A stretch of DNA of 64,000 nt from assembly GCA_963747735.1 (NCBI GenBank), contig CAVVGE010000006.1, positions 1 through 64,000 of the forward strand. Reading direction: 5' to 3'. The notes below the pieces were generated by a model. It was not told the origin of the DNA and did no database searches. It worked only from the letters and a program-made list of their open reading frames with translations. The translations under genes and the position numbers were made by a program. Shown piece by piece: positions 29,251 through 37,749 of this stretch (position 1 is the stretch's first letter; each line of letters starts with the position of its first letter). The DNA is from AP-15 sp963747735 (GTDB lineage Bacteria > Pseudomonadota > Alphaproteobacteria > ATCC43930 > CGMCC-115725).

Positions 29251-29928
29251 ATGAAGCTCCTCGTCATCGAAGACGATCGCGAAACCGCCGCCTATCTCGC
29301 CAAGGGGCTGGGCGAGAGCGGCTACACCGTGGACCGCGCCGCCGACGGCCGCGAGGGTCTGTTTCTGGCGAGCTCGGGCAGCTACGACGCGATTGTCGTC
29401 GATCGCCTGCTGCCGGTGATCGACGGGCTCTCGATGCTCGGCGCCCTGCGCTCTGCCGAAATCCGCACCCCGGCATTGATCCTGAGCGCGCTCGGCTCGG
29501 TCGACGACCGGGTCAAAGGGCTGCGCGCCGGAGGCGACGACTACCTGGTCAAACCCTTTGCGTTCAGTGAATTGCTGGCGCGGATCGAGGCGCTGTTGCG
29601 GCGTGGGGCGGCGGTCGCGGCGACCACCCGGCTCGCGGTCGGCGACCTCGAGCTCGATCTCCTGACCCGCACCGTCAAACGCTCGGGCAAAGCGCTCGAC
29701 CTGTTGCCGCGCGAGTTCCGCCTGCTCGAATATTTGATGCGCAACGCCGGCCATGTCGTGACCCGCACGATGCTGCTCGAGCACGTCTGGGATTACCACT
29801 TCGACCCCCAGACCAATGTGGTCGATGTCCATGTCAGCCGGCTGCGGCAAAAGATCGACAAGAGCTTCGAGCACCCGCTGCTGCATACGGTGCGCGGCGC
29901 CGGCTATTGCCTGCGCCCCTCGGGCTAG
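29251..29928 (+). CDS. OmpR-family response regulator
   Basis: 225 residues. The receiver domain has IEDDRE acidic pocket residues, phospho-acceptor Asp in AIVVDRLLPVIDG (D51), and conserved Lys in YLVKPFAF. The C-terminal winged helix (GDLELDLLTRTVKRSGKALD, REFRLLEYLMRNAGHVVTR, VVDVHVSRLRQKID) binds DNA. It is followed 15 bp later by its sensor kinase. The arrangement resembles QseB/TctD-type regulators; the regulon is unknown, but the divergent dehydrogenase is an obvious candidate. Confidence 0.94.
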   Translation: MKLLVIEDDRETAAYLAKGLGESGYTVDRAADGREGLFLASSGSYDAIVVDRLLPVIDGLSMLGALRSAEIRTPALILSALGSVDDRVKGLRAGGDDYLVKPFAFSELLARIEALLRRGAAVAATTRLAVGDLELDLLTRTVKRSGKALDLLPREFRLLEYLMRNAGHVVTRTMLLEHVWDYHFDPQTNVVDVHVSRLRQKIDKSFEHPLLHTVRGAGYCLRPSG

Positions 29929-29943
29929 CCGCTTCGGGCCGCG

Positions 29944-31392
29944 GTGGCGATGGTCGCCGATAAGCTGCTGCTTCCCTCGCCGCGTCGTTCGTGGCTCCAG
30001 CCCGCACGGCTCTACGGCAATGCGCGGCGGCTGGTGCGGACCCACGCGTTTCGCCTCGCCGCGCTCTATTTTCTGGTGTTCGCCGCCTCGGTGCTGGGCG
30101 TTCTGTTTTTTGTCTACTGGACCAGCGCCGGGTTTATCGAGCGCCAGACCGAAGCGACGCTCGACGCTGAAATCATGGGGCTCGCCGAGCAATATGCGCA
30201 GCGCGGGCTGAGCGGTCTGGTGCAGATCGTCGCCGCGCGCAGTGCCGGCAACCGCGGCGATGCGATGGTATATCTCGTCACCGACCCCGGCGGGCAGCCG
30301 CTCGCCGGCAACCTCGCCGGCTGGCCCAAGGGTGTGCCGGTGCATGCCGGGCGCATGTCGTTTACCGTCGAGATGCCGGTCAGGGGGCAGATTGAAACGC
30401 ATCAGGCACGCGGCTCGTTGATCCTGATTCGAGGCGGTTATCGGCTTTTGGTCGGGCGCGACATCAGCGATGCGGCGGCGTTCCGCAAGCGCGTCGAGAC
30501 GACCTTGCTGTGGGCCGGGCTGATCGCGCTCGGCATCGGGCTGCTCGGCGGTGTGGCGATGAGCCGCAACCTGTTGCGCCGGGTCGAGCTGGTCAACCGG
30601 ACGAGCGAGCGCGTCATGGCCGGCAATTTGTCCGACCGGGTGCCGCTCGACGGCACCAGCGACGAGTTCGACCAGCTCGCCGCCAATCTGAACCGCATGC
30701 TCGACCAGATCGAACGGCTGATGACGGCGATGCGCGGCGTGACCGACGATGTCGCGCACGATTTGAAGACGCCGTTGGCGCGGCTGCGCGCCCGCCTCGA
30801 GCTGGCATTGATCGGTCCGGCGGATCCGGGCGCCCAGGCCGAGGCGATCCGCGCCGCGATCGGCGACGCCGACCATTTGCTCGCGACATTCAACGCGTTG
30901 CTGAGCATTGCCGAGGCCGAGGCCGGGGCGGCGCGCAGTCGGATGGGGCCGCTTGATTTATCGGAAGCGGCGCATGCCGCCGCCGAGTTCTACGAGCCGG
31001 TCGCCGAAGAAAAAGGCTTTGCGCTGTCGTTTGCCGGCGATACCGGCGTGACGATCCGCGGCGACCGGCACCTGATTTCGCAGGCGATCGCCAATTTGCT
31101 CGACAACGCGCTCAAATACGCCGGCAACGGCAATATCGAGATCGGTGTCCATCGCGCCGATGGGTGGGCCGTTGTCGAGGTGGCCGATCATGGCCCCGGC
31201 ATTCCAGAGGCCGATCGGGAAACCGTGTTCGACCGGTTTGTGCGCCTCGAGCCGAGCCGCAGCACGCCGGGAAACGGGCTCGGCCTCAGCCTGGTGCGCG
31301 CCGTGGCGCATCGCCACCAAGGCAGTGTAAGGCTTGCCGACAATCACCCTGGGCTGCGGGTCAGGCTCGAATTCCCCGAATTCCTTACCTGA
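29944..31392 (+). CDS. Membrane sensor histidine kinase
   Basis: About 482 residues, partner of the response regulator just upstream. TM1 lies near residues 38-60 (FRLAALYFLVFAASVLGVLF). It is followed by a periplasmic sensor region of about 120 residues, TM2 (LLWAGLIALGIGLLGGVAMS) and a HAMP linker. The dimerisation helix with the phosphorylated His is VAHDLKTPLARLRARLE. The ATPase domain has N-box NLLDNALKYAG and G-boxes DHGPGIPE and GNGLGLSLV. Start may be GTG 29944 or ATG 29950. No sensory ligand can be deduced. Confidence 0.93.
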   Translation: MAMVADKLLLPSPRRSWLQPARLYGNARRLVRTHAFRLAALYFLVFAASVLGVLFFVYWTSAGFIERQTEATLDAEIMGLAEQYAQRGLSGLVQIVAARSAGNRGDAMVYLVTDPGGQPLAGNLAGWPKGVPVHAGRMSFTVEMPVRGQIETHQARGSLILIRGGYRLLVGRDISDAAAFRKRVETTLLWAGLIALGIGLLGGVAMSRNLLRRVELVNRTSERVMAGNLSDRVPLDGTSDEFDQLAANLNRMLDQIERLMTAMRGVTDDVAHDLKTPLARLRARLELALIGPADPGAQAEAIRAAIGDADHLLATFNALLSIAEAEAGAARSRMGPLDLSEAAHAAAEFYEPVAEEKGFALSFAGDTGVTIRGDRHLISQAIANLLDNALKYAGNGNIEIGVHRADGWAVVEVADHGPGIPEADRETVFDRFVRLEPSRSTPGNGLGLSLVRAVAHRHQGSVRLADNHPGLRVRLEFPEFLT

Positions 31393-31590
31393 CTAGCCCG
31401 GCTCCGCTGCGGTTTCGTCTACATCCTCGCGTTCGCGGTCGTCGATGCGGCGCGCGGTTTCGACCATCAGCTCGCGCAATTCGTCTCGATCGAGCCCGGC
31501 GCTGCGCAGAACCGGCGCCATCACCACATCATCCGCCAGCAGATCGTCGAGGCTCGGCTCGTAACGGCAGCATTCCGCTCGTCCGGCCAT
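31393..31590 (-). CDS. Small conserved hypothetical protein
   Basis: 65 residues, MAGRAECCRYEPSLDDLLAD onward, then APVLRSAGLDRDELRELMVE and an acidic C-terminus. The composition (two adjacent Cys, amphipathic helices, charged tail) and clean ATG suggest a real small protein. It ends exactly at the kinase stop on the opposite strand. I do not recognise a named domain. Confidence 0.55.
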   Translation of the reverse strand: MAGRAECCRYEPSLDDLLADDVVMAPVLRSAGLDRDELRELMVETARRIDDREREDVDETAAEPG

Positions 31591-31752
31591 GATGTCCCTC
31601 CATGTCCCTATCCCGTTCTATGCAGCATCAACGTAAAGCATGACCGCTTTATGTCCTCGACTCGAAAAAATAGCGGCAATTGAGATATTTGCCCCCCGAT
31701 GTTGCCGTTTTTCGCGCACCGGCCGAGCCCGGCCGCAACCGCACCACCATCG

Positions 31753-32223
31753 TCATCGGACATCGAGGTACGCGGTCGGATGGTACGGTGCTGGCCCGAG
31801 GTTCTGGGGGACGACCGGAACGACCGGCGCGGCGGTGCCGGCGCGGGGCTGCGCGTCTGCGACTGTGGCTGCGGGGCGCGCCCCGCATCGCTTTTGCGCG
31901 GCCAAGGTTGCAAGATATTCCTGCCGGCTTTGCAGCGCCGTGGTCTCGGTGCTGGCCGCTCCCTGGAAATCCATCGCGAACCACAACGGCCAGATAAAGA
32001 GGCCCGCCACCCCGGCGGCAACGTTCTGCGCGGCCTTGGCGCCTTCCTCCGAGCCAAGCTCTTGAATTCTTGCGTCGTCGGCTTTGACCTCGGCGGCGAT
32101 CGCCGTGCAGTCGAGGAATGGGTCCTGCGATTGAACGACCGCGACGGGCTGCGGCGCTCTTCCCGCGCAACCCGCCAATGCCGCGGCGAGGCCGATTGCC
32201 CTGAAAGATCCTGTAAGGCGCAT
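31753..32223 (-). CDS. Hypothetical lipoprotein
   Basis: 156 residues. The N-terminus MRLTGSFRAIGLAAALAGC is a signal peptide ending in a lipobox (LAGC). After it comes DPFLDCTAIAAEVKADDARI, a predicted helical region, and a hydrophobic stretch VAAGVAGLFIWPLWFAMDF that resembles the inner part of short alphaproteobacterial cell-envelope proteins. The C-terminus is Pro/Ala rich. ATG 32223 is chosen because it gives the signal peptide directly. Function is not known. Confidence 0.72.
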   Translation of the reverse strand: MRLTGSFRAIGLAAALAGCAGRAPQPVAVVQSQDPFLDCTAIAAEVKADDARIQELGSEEGAKAAQNVAAGVAGLFIWPLWFAMDFQGAASTETTALQSRQEYLATLAAQKRCGARPAATVADAQPRAGTAAPVVPVVPQNLGPAPYHPTAYLDVR

Positions 32224-32349
32224 CCTTTGGCTGCTCCCGCACGCGCGCAGGCCGCCCCCATGACTGCGCGCCCGTTGCCCCGCCCCGATTGCGCCCGAAA
32301 GAAATTGAAAAGCGGTAAAGACGGGTTCCGCCGGGCCCAAAGATCGTGG

Positions 32350-33195
32350 TTAAGCCGCGAGATTGCCGTATGCGACCAGCCTGATGCCGCATTCGCCGAT
32401 GCGCTCGGCGACAGCGGGGCTCAGCAATGCCGCCAGCTCTTCTGGATGGCGATAGCCCGGCATCGCTTCGACCAGCCGGGGCGTGCGCTCGCTCGCCGGG
32501 TGGAAGTACAATTCGCTCACGCCGTCGGGCAGGTGGGGAAGGAGGCGCAGGACCCGCGCCTCGGTCATGCCGCCGCTCCAGGCGAGGCCGAAAAGATAGT
32601 CGTTGGTCGCGAGCCCGGACCGCCGCAGCCGCCGCCGTAATTGCTCGATCCAGGGGCGATAGAGCGTCGGCCACCGATGCTCGCCGGGAAAGGCGCGGCG
32701 CAGCGGCCCGACCGGTTCCGATGGCACCCGCACCGCCTTCATGCCGAAGTCGCGGCCGATCTCGACGATCAATCGGGCAACCGTCGGGTGGAGATGCATG
32801 TGCTTGTGCGCGTTGACATGGTCGAGCGCGAGGCCGGTCGCGCGAAAGGCCGCGAATTGCGCGCGAATTTCGGCCGCCAGCTGGCGGCGGACCTGCGGCA
32901 GAAAGAAAAACCGCGCTCCGGCGCGCACCATGTTGCGGTCGAGCTCGCCGCCGCCCCGCACCAGACCGGGAATTTCGGGCGCCGGCAGCAGCGGGCGGCC
33001 GTCGACCAAATTCAGATGCAGGCCGACGCGCAGATCCGGCAGCCGCTGCGCCCGCTCCATTGCGTCCGCCGCGGCCGGCGCGGCGACCATCAGGCTCGCG
33101 GTGGAAAGAATGCCGCGCCGGTGCGCCTCTTCGACCGCCTCGTTGACGGCGCGGTCGAGCCCGAAATCGTCGGCGCAAATGATCAGCTGCTTCAC
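32350..33195 (-). CDS. hpnK: ChbG/HpnK-family polysaccharide or lipid deacetylase
   Basis: 281-residue YdjC/ChbG-fold deacetylase, closest in look to HpnK, which is encoded with hopanoid biosynthesis genes in many alphaproteobacteria. Metal-binding elements are visible: ICADDFGLD near the N-terminus and LDHVNAHKHMHLHPTVARLI in the middle. A conserved PGYRHPEELAALLSP lies near the C-terminus. No squalene-hopene cyclase or other hpn gene is adjacent, so the hopanoid link is inference from the family. Confidence 0.84.
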   Translation of the reverse strand: MKQLIICADDFGLDRAVNEAVEEAHRRGILSTASLMVAAPAAADAMERAQRLPDLRVGLHLNLVDGRPLLPAPEIPGLVRGGGELDRNMVRAGARFFFLPQVRRQLAAEIRAQFAAFRATGLALDHVNAHKHMHLHPTVARLIVEIGRDFGMKAVRVPSEPVGPLRRAFPGEHRWPTLYRPWIEQLRRRLRRSGLATNDYLFGLAWSGGMTEARVLRLLPHLPDGVSELYFHPASERTPRLVEAMPGYRHPEELAALLSPAVAERIGECGIRLVAYGNLAA

Positions 33196-33329
33196 CCGAG
33201 CAGCCTCGCCTTTGGGCGGCCTGAGCTGGCCGCGACCGCAAAGCTATCCGTCAAAGACAGCAACTCCCGTCGGCACAAACGAACTCGCCGCCATCACCAG
33301 GTTGCCGGCCCGAATACGCGCCGGTGCGC

Positions 33330-33438
33330 GGGCATTACGGCATTACGGCGCATTACGGGCATTACGCATTACGGTGACAGTGCATTTTTATTTGCATTAC
33401 GCATTACGGTGACAGTCGCATTACGGTGACAGTGCATT
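33330..33438. repeat. Left inverted array of the CATTACGGTGACAGT repeat
   Basis: Tandem-like copies of GCATTACGG; three of them extend to ATTACGGTGACAGT, two of those followed by a T-rich GCATTTTTATTTG tail. The array abuts the stop of the transposase gene at 33439. The reverse complement of the same unit forms the array on the other side of that gene. Confidence 0.88.
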
Positions 33439-34122
33439 TTATTTGCGTGGTTGCGGCGCGGCTTGAGCCACCGCCTTCGGGCCGCGCTTGCCGGGCCGGA
33501 GAGGCCGCCGGGTCAGCGCCTCGATCCTGGTGAGAAAGGCGTCGTCGCCGAGCGGCCGGCCGATGCACTCGGCCCGGCGCAGCGCTTGGAAGCCCTCCTG
33601 GTCGGCCGGTTCTGCGATCAGCTCGGCAAAGCGCGGGCAGCGGGCGAGCACCGGGGCGACCGTCGTCAGCCCGTCATCCTGCCCGGCCAGCAGCGCGTGC
33701 ACGCTCGCCCAGCGCCAGTCGGCCGCACGCGCCACGAGCCGCGCCCGCACCGGATTGAGCGCGACATACCGCACTGCCGTCACGAGATGCGCCTCGTCCA
33801 TCGCCACCGCCCCGAACCGCCCCTGCCAGAAATGGCCGGTGCGCCGCTCGCGCGCGTGAACATGGCCGGCATAACGCCGATGCACCGGGGCCAACGCCCG
33901 GCGCAGCCCGTCCGCGTCGGACGGCACGAGGATCAGATGGACGTGGTTGGGCATCAACACCCAGCTCCACACCGCGACCCCCGCCGTCGCGCACGACTGG
34001 GCCAGCAGATCGCGATAGAGCGCGTAGTCGGCGTCGCAAAAGAACGTCCGCGCCCGGCCGTTGCCGCGCTGCGTCACGTGATGCGGCAGACCGGGAAGGA
34101 CGAGGCGGGCAAGACGAGCCAT
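33439..34122 (-). CDS. REP-associated tyrosine transposase (RAYT, TnpA_REP)
   Basis: 227-residue Y1-HUH single-strand DNA transposase related to IS200/IS605 TnpA; such genes are domesticated and mobilise REP-type repeats. It begins MARLARLVLPGLPHHVTQRG. It has the HUH motif NHVHLILVP, a conserved TGHFWQGRFGAVAMDE and the catalytic-Tyr helix RYVALNPVRARLV. ATG 34122 is preferred over an upstream in-frame Met. Short repeats in opposite orientation lie on both sides (33330-33438 and 34163-34293), the expected substrate layout. Confidence 0.93.
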   Translation of the reverse strand: MARLARLVLPGLPHHVTQRGNGRARTFFCDADYALYRDLLAQSCATAGVAVWSWVLMPNHVHLILVPSDADGLRRALAPVHRRYAGHVHARERRTGHFWQGRFGAVAMDEAHLVTAVRYVALNPVRARLVARAADWRWASVHALLAGQDDGLTTVAPVLARCPRFAELIAEPADQEGFQALRRAECIGRPLGDDAFLTRIEALTRRPLRPGKRGPKAVAQAAPQPRK

Positions 34123-34162
34123 GCGCCGATCATCGCCGCGACGCTCGGCTCTTGTCAATTAG

Positions 34163-34293
34163 GTGCACTGTCACCGTAATCACCACTGTCACCGTAATCA
34201 CCACCCACCGTAATCACCACCCACCGTAATCACCACCCACCGTAATCACCACCGTAATCACCTGTCCTGTCACCGTAATCTGTCCACCGTAAT
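34163..34293. repeat. Right inverted array: eight CACCGTAAT copies
   Basis: CACCGTAAT occurs at 34172, 34190, 34206, 34222, 34238, 34250, 34271 and 34285. Three copies are preceded by CTGT (CTGTCACCGTAAT). Spacing is 16 bp in the middle of the array. The unit is the reverse complement of that on the left of the transposase gene. Confidence 0.9.
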
Positions 34294-34339
34294 CTGTCCG
34301 GGATGAAAGCGGAGAACCGCCCGGCCTCGCTGCCGCCGC

Positions 34340-34741
34340 TTAGCCGCGCGCGCAATCGCCGAGCGATTGGCCGAGCATGGCCGCCCCTTCTTCGAGGTAA
34401 TCGCCGAAGAGCGGTGTGCCGAGCAGGTAGCCCGCCTCGCTCGCGGTGCGGGTTTCGCGCGCCCGGCGCAATGCCTCGGGCCAGCCCGCCGCGTCGTAGT
34501 CGCCGCGCCCGAGCCACATCAGCGCCAGCAATTCCTCACGCTCGTCGAGGTTGAGGCCGTCGATGGCATCGCGCAGCTCCTCGGCCGTCGTGTTGTCGGG
34601 CGTATCGAGCAGGATCTGCCGCTCGGCGTCGTCGGCCGGGTCCGAGCCTGCCGCGGCCTCGGGATCGATCGGCACCTCGGCATCGTATTCGCGCGCCTTT
34701 GCGGCGATATAGGCGAGCTTTTCGAGCGGGATTGTCAGCAT
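34340..34741 (-). CDS. DUF3775 domain protein
   Basis: 133 residues, MLTIPLEKLAYIAAKAREYD, an acidic middle, then LRDAIDGLNLDEREELLALM and WLGRGDYDAAGWPEALRRAR, ending with a YLLGTPLFGDYLEEGAAMLG tail. This is the pattern of the DUF3775 family of alphaproteobacteria, function unknown. ATG 34741 is where the family similarity begins. It is monocistronic, between the transposase repeats and the transporter region. Confidence 0.82.
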   Translation of the reverse strand: MLTIPLEKLAYIAAKAREYDAEVPIDPEAAAGSDPADDAERQILLDTPDNTTAEELRDAIDGLNLDEREELLALMWLGRGDYDAAGWPEALRRARETRTASEAGYLLGTPLFGDYLEEGAAMLGQSLGDCARG

Positions 34742-34899
34742 CACGGCACCTCGCGCCTGGGAACGGCGGTAGCCAACACCCGCCGCCCGCCCGCCGTTCC
34801 GGCGCCGCGCCCCGGCGGCTTTGAGGTGCCGCCTGTCGAGTTTTGCGCGGCGAGCCGATCGGACCCGCAATACCGGCGATCGGCGGCGCCTCCTCGTCG

Positions 34900-36591
34900 T
34901 CACGCCTTGTCGAGCCAGACGGTGTCTTGCCGGCCGACGTCGTAGACGCCAAAAAAATTGGCCGGGTCGAGACCCTTGACGTAGCTGTACCAGACGTCGT
35001 TGATCTGCTCCCAGGCGACCGGCAGCACCGGCGGGTTTTGCTCCATGATCGCTTCCGCCTGGCGCACCAGCGCGAGACGCTTGGCAGGATCGATCTCGCG
35101 GTCGATCTGGTCGGTCAGCGCGTTGAATTTTTCGTTGCCCCAGAACGAGTAGTTCTGGGGCCCGCCGGTGCGGTACCAGGCATTGAAGTAATCCGACGGG
35201 TCGAGCAGCGTCGAGACGATCGCGCCGATCGCGAGGTCGTAATGTCCGTTTTGCGTGTCGTCAAACCACACCGATTCGACGACCGTGCGCAGCTTGCAAT
35301 CGACGTTGATCCCCTCTTTCAGCATCGCCTGGATGGCCTGCGACCACAGCTTGAAGCTCGGCACGTCGCGCACCACAAAATCGAGCCCCTGAAAACCCTC
35401 GGGATGACCGGCAGCGGCCAGCAGCGCGCGCGCTTCCTTGAGCGCCGCCGTCGTATCCTCCTGGTAGCCGATCTCCTTGAAGAGCTCCTGCTTTGGCGTC
35501 GCCCATTTCGAGAACGGGTAGATAAAGCCGCCGACCTGCATCGGCGTCACGTCCTTGACCACCTCGATCAGCGCCGGCCGGTTAAAGGCGAGATGGAAGG
35601 CGCGGCGGACCCGCGGGTCGTCGAACGGCTTGCGTTTCGCGTTGAGCCAGACACCCTGGATCACGCTTTGATTGTACCGGGCAACCGACATGCCCGGTGT
35701 CGCCTTGGCCTTGCGCCATGTCACCGGGTCGGTGATCCGGATGTAGTCGACCCGGCCCGCCAGCACCGCCGAGCCGAGCTCGGTCGAAAACGGCAGCGCA
35801 TGGTAGAACGTGACCCCGTCGAGATAGGGCAGCCCCTTGTTCCAGTAATTCTTGTTCTTGTGCATCTCCCAGCTTTCGTTCTCGACGTACTTGCCGGGCA
35901 CGAACGGCCCGGTGCCGGGGTAGACCCGCACCCGCTTCAGGTCGTAGTGGTTGTCTTCCAGGGTCTGCTTGCGGACGACGACATTCCAGCCGCTGGCGAT
36001 CGCCGCCATGATGAAATCGACCGGCCGGGGCTCTGCCAGCTTGAACTGAACCGTGTATTTGTCGGGCACGGCGATCTCGTCGACCGCGCGAAACAGCACG
36101 CTGCGCGGGATGTTGATCCCTGCGGGCGGCTTGCGGATGCGGTCGAAGGTCGCCTTGACGTCGGCCGAGGTCAGCTCGGCGCCGTCGTGAAACGCCACAC
36201 CTTTGCGCAGGAAGAACGTGTAGGTCTTGCCGTCCTTGGCGATGTCCCAGCCCTGCGCCAGATCGGGAATGATCGTCTGACCGTCGCGCGGATCGCGCCG
36301 GACGAGGTTGTCGAACATGACCGCCATCGCGCCGAGGGTGTTGATCGTGCCCGACTGATGGATATCGAAATGCGGCGGGCGCATCGTGATGCCGATGCGC
36401 AGCACGCCGCCCGATTTCGGGTTCGGCTCGGGGGCCCTGAGCTGGAACTTGGAGCCGTCGAACGCGGCTGGAATTTCCGCGGCGGCCCATGCCGGCAGCC
36501 ACGACAGCCCGTAGGCGCCGGCGACGGCCGCACCGGTCCGCAATAAATCGCGGCGGTTTCCCCAGGGACGCTTCGCGTGCGGGTCGATCAT
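34900..36591 (-). CDS. Peptide-type ABC transporter substrate-binding protein (family 5)
   Basis: 563 residues. The N-terminus NRRDLLRTGAAVAGAYGLSW resembles a twin-arginine signal. The mature protein is an SBP family 5 lobe structure (PDLAQGWDIAKDGKTYTFFL, RKGVAFHDGAELTSADVKATF, RVYPGTGPFVPGKYV, VWLNAKRKPFDDPRVRRAFH). Ligands of this family are dipeptides, oligopeptides or glutathione-like compounds; which one cannot be read. It is divergent from dppD-like and dppF-like genes across a 90-bp promoter spacer and is the evident binding protein for the importer encoded up to 41.2 kb. Confidence 0.92.
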   Translation of the reverse strand: MIDPHAKRPWGNRRDLLRTGAAVAGAYGLSWLPAWAAAEIPAAFDGSKFQLRAPEPNPKSGGVLRIGITMRPPHFDIHQSGTINTLGAMAVMFDNLVRRDPRDGQTIIPDLAQGWDIAKDGKTYTFFLRKGVAFHDGAELTSADVKATFDRIRKPPAGINIPRSVLFRAVDEIAVPDKYTVQFKLAEPRPVDFIMAAIASGWNVVVRKQTLEDNHYDLKRVRVYPGTGPFVPGKYVENESWEMHKNKNYWNKGLPYLDGVTFYHALPFSTELGSAVLAGRVDYIRITDPVTWRKAKATPGMSVARYNQSVIQGVWLNAKRKPFDDPRVRRAFHLAFNRPALIEVVKDVTPMQVGGFIYPFSKWATPKQELFKEIGYQEDTTAALKEARALLAAAGHPEGFQGLDFVVRDVPSFKLWSQAIQAMLKEGINVDCKLRTVVESVWFDDTQNGHYDLAIGAIVSTLLDPSDYFNAWYRTGGPQNYSFWGNEKFNALTDQIDREIDPAKRLALVRQAEAIMEQNPPVLPVAWEQINDVWYSYVKGLDPANFFGVYDVGRQDTVWLDKA

Positions 36592-36681
36592 GGCATGTTC
36601 CTCCCGTTGGCGCTTTTCACGGCGGCGCGCCGCGTGCTCTGATAAATCGTCGAAGCGGGCAAAATAGCATCGAACAGGCGG

Positions 36682-37749
36682 GTGTCACCGGTGCATGAGG
36701 CAGAGCCGACCAAAAACCCCCGCGGCGACCGGCACGTGCCGGACCCGGTGCCGTTGCTCGAGATCAGCGAGCTGCAAACGCATTTTTTTACCGCCGACGG
36801 GATCGTGCGGGCGGTCGATGGCGTCGGCTATGCCGTGCGAGCCGGCGAGACGCTCGGCGTGGTCGGCGAGAGCGGCTGCGGCAAGAGCGTTACCGCGCTT
36901 TCCGTCCTGCGCCTCGTCGCCAGCCCGCCGGGGCGGATTGTCGGCGGTGCCATCCGCTTCAACGGCAGGAACCTGCTCGATTTCAGCGAAAGCGAGATGG
37001 AGGCGGTGCGCGGCAATCAAATCTCGATGATCTTCCAGGAGCCGATGACCTCGCTAAACCCGCTGTTGACGATCGGCCGCCAGATCGCCGAGGCGATCTG
37101 GCTGCACCAGGGTCTGTCGCGGCGCGAGGCCATGGACAAGGCGGTCGAGATGCTGCGCCGGGTCCACATCCCCGAGCCGGGCCGGCGCGCCCGGGCCTAT
37201 CCGCACCAGCTGTCGGGCGGCATGCGCCAGCGCGCGATGATCGCGATGGCGCTGTCGTGCAACCCCAAGCTTCTGATTGCCGACGAGCCGACGACCGCGC
37301 TCGACGTGACGATCCAGGCACAGATCCTGGAGCTGATGCGCGAGCTGCAGCAAACGCTCGACATGGCGGTGATCCTGATCACCCACGACATGGGCGTCGT
37401 CGCCGAGAATGCCGATCGGGTGGTCGTCATGTATGCCGGCCGCAAGGTCGAGGAGGCGAGCGCCGACGATTTGTTCGACCACCCGGCGCATCCCTATACA
37501 AAGGGGCTCCTCGGCTCGGTGCCCAATCTCGAAACCGCCGCGTTGAGCCGGGCGCGGCGCGGCCGGCTCAACGAGATCAAGGGCATGGTGCCCTCGCTTG
37601 CCGATTTGCCGCCCGGCTGCAGCTTTGCGCCGCGCTGCGGCTTCGCCACCGCGGAATGCCGCGCGGCACCGCCGCCGCTCGCCGAGCATCGCCCCGGACA
37701 CTGGGTCGCGTGCTGGCATGCCGGCAGGCTGCCGGGAGGCATCGCGTGA
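36682..37749 (+). CDS. Oligopeptide-type ABC transporter ATPase (DppD/OppD)
   Basis: 355 residues. First of the two ATPases of a peptide importer. Walker A is GESGCGKSVTALS, the Q-loop is FQEPMTSLNP, the signature is LSGGMRQRAMIAMAL, and Walker B is LLIADEPTTALD. The C-terminal oligopeptide/dipeptide extension (PPGCSFAPRCGFATAECRAA) has the cysteines that can hold an Fe-S cluster in this family. Start GTG 36682; GTG 36691 is possible. The stop overlaps the next ATPase start (GTGA). Confidence 0.93.
   Translation: MSPVHEAEPTKNPRGDRHVPDPVPLLEISELQTHFFTADGIVRAVDGVGYAVRAGETLGVVGESGCGKSVTALSVLRLVASPPGRIVGGAIRFNGRNLLDFSESEMEAVRGNQISMIFQEPMTSLNPLLTIGRQIAEAIWLHQGLSRREAMDKAVEMLRRVHIPEPGRRARAYPHQLSGGMRQRAMIAMALSCNPKLLIADEPTTALDVTIQAQILELMRELQQTLDMAVILITHDMGVVAENADRVVVMYAGRKVEEASADDLFDHPAHPYTKGLLGSVPNLETAALSRARRGRLNEIKGMVPSLADLPPGCSFAPRCGFATAECRAAPPPLAEHRPGHWVACWHAGRLPGGIA

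Noticed and set aside
34163..34293. Possible CRISPR array (regular short repeats)
   Set aside because: The unit is only 9-13 bp with 3-12 bp between copies, the between-copy sequence is not spacer-like, no cas genes are near, and the same unit in inverse orientation flanks a RAYT gene.
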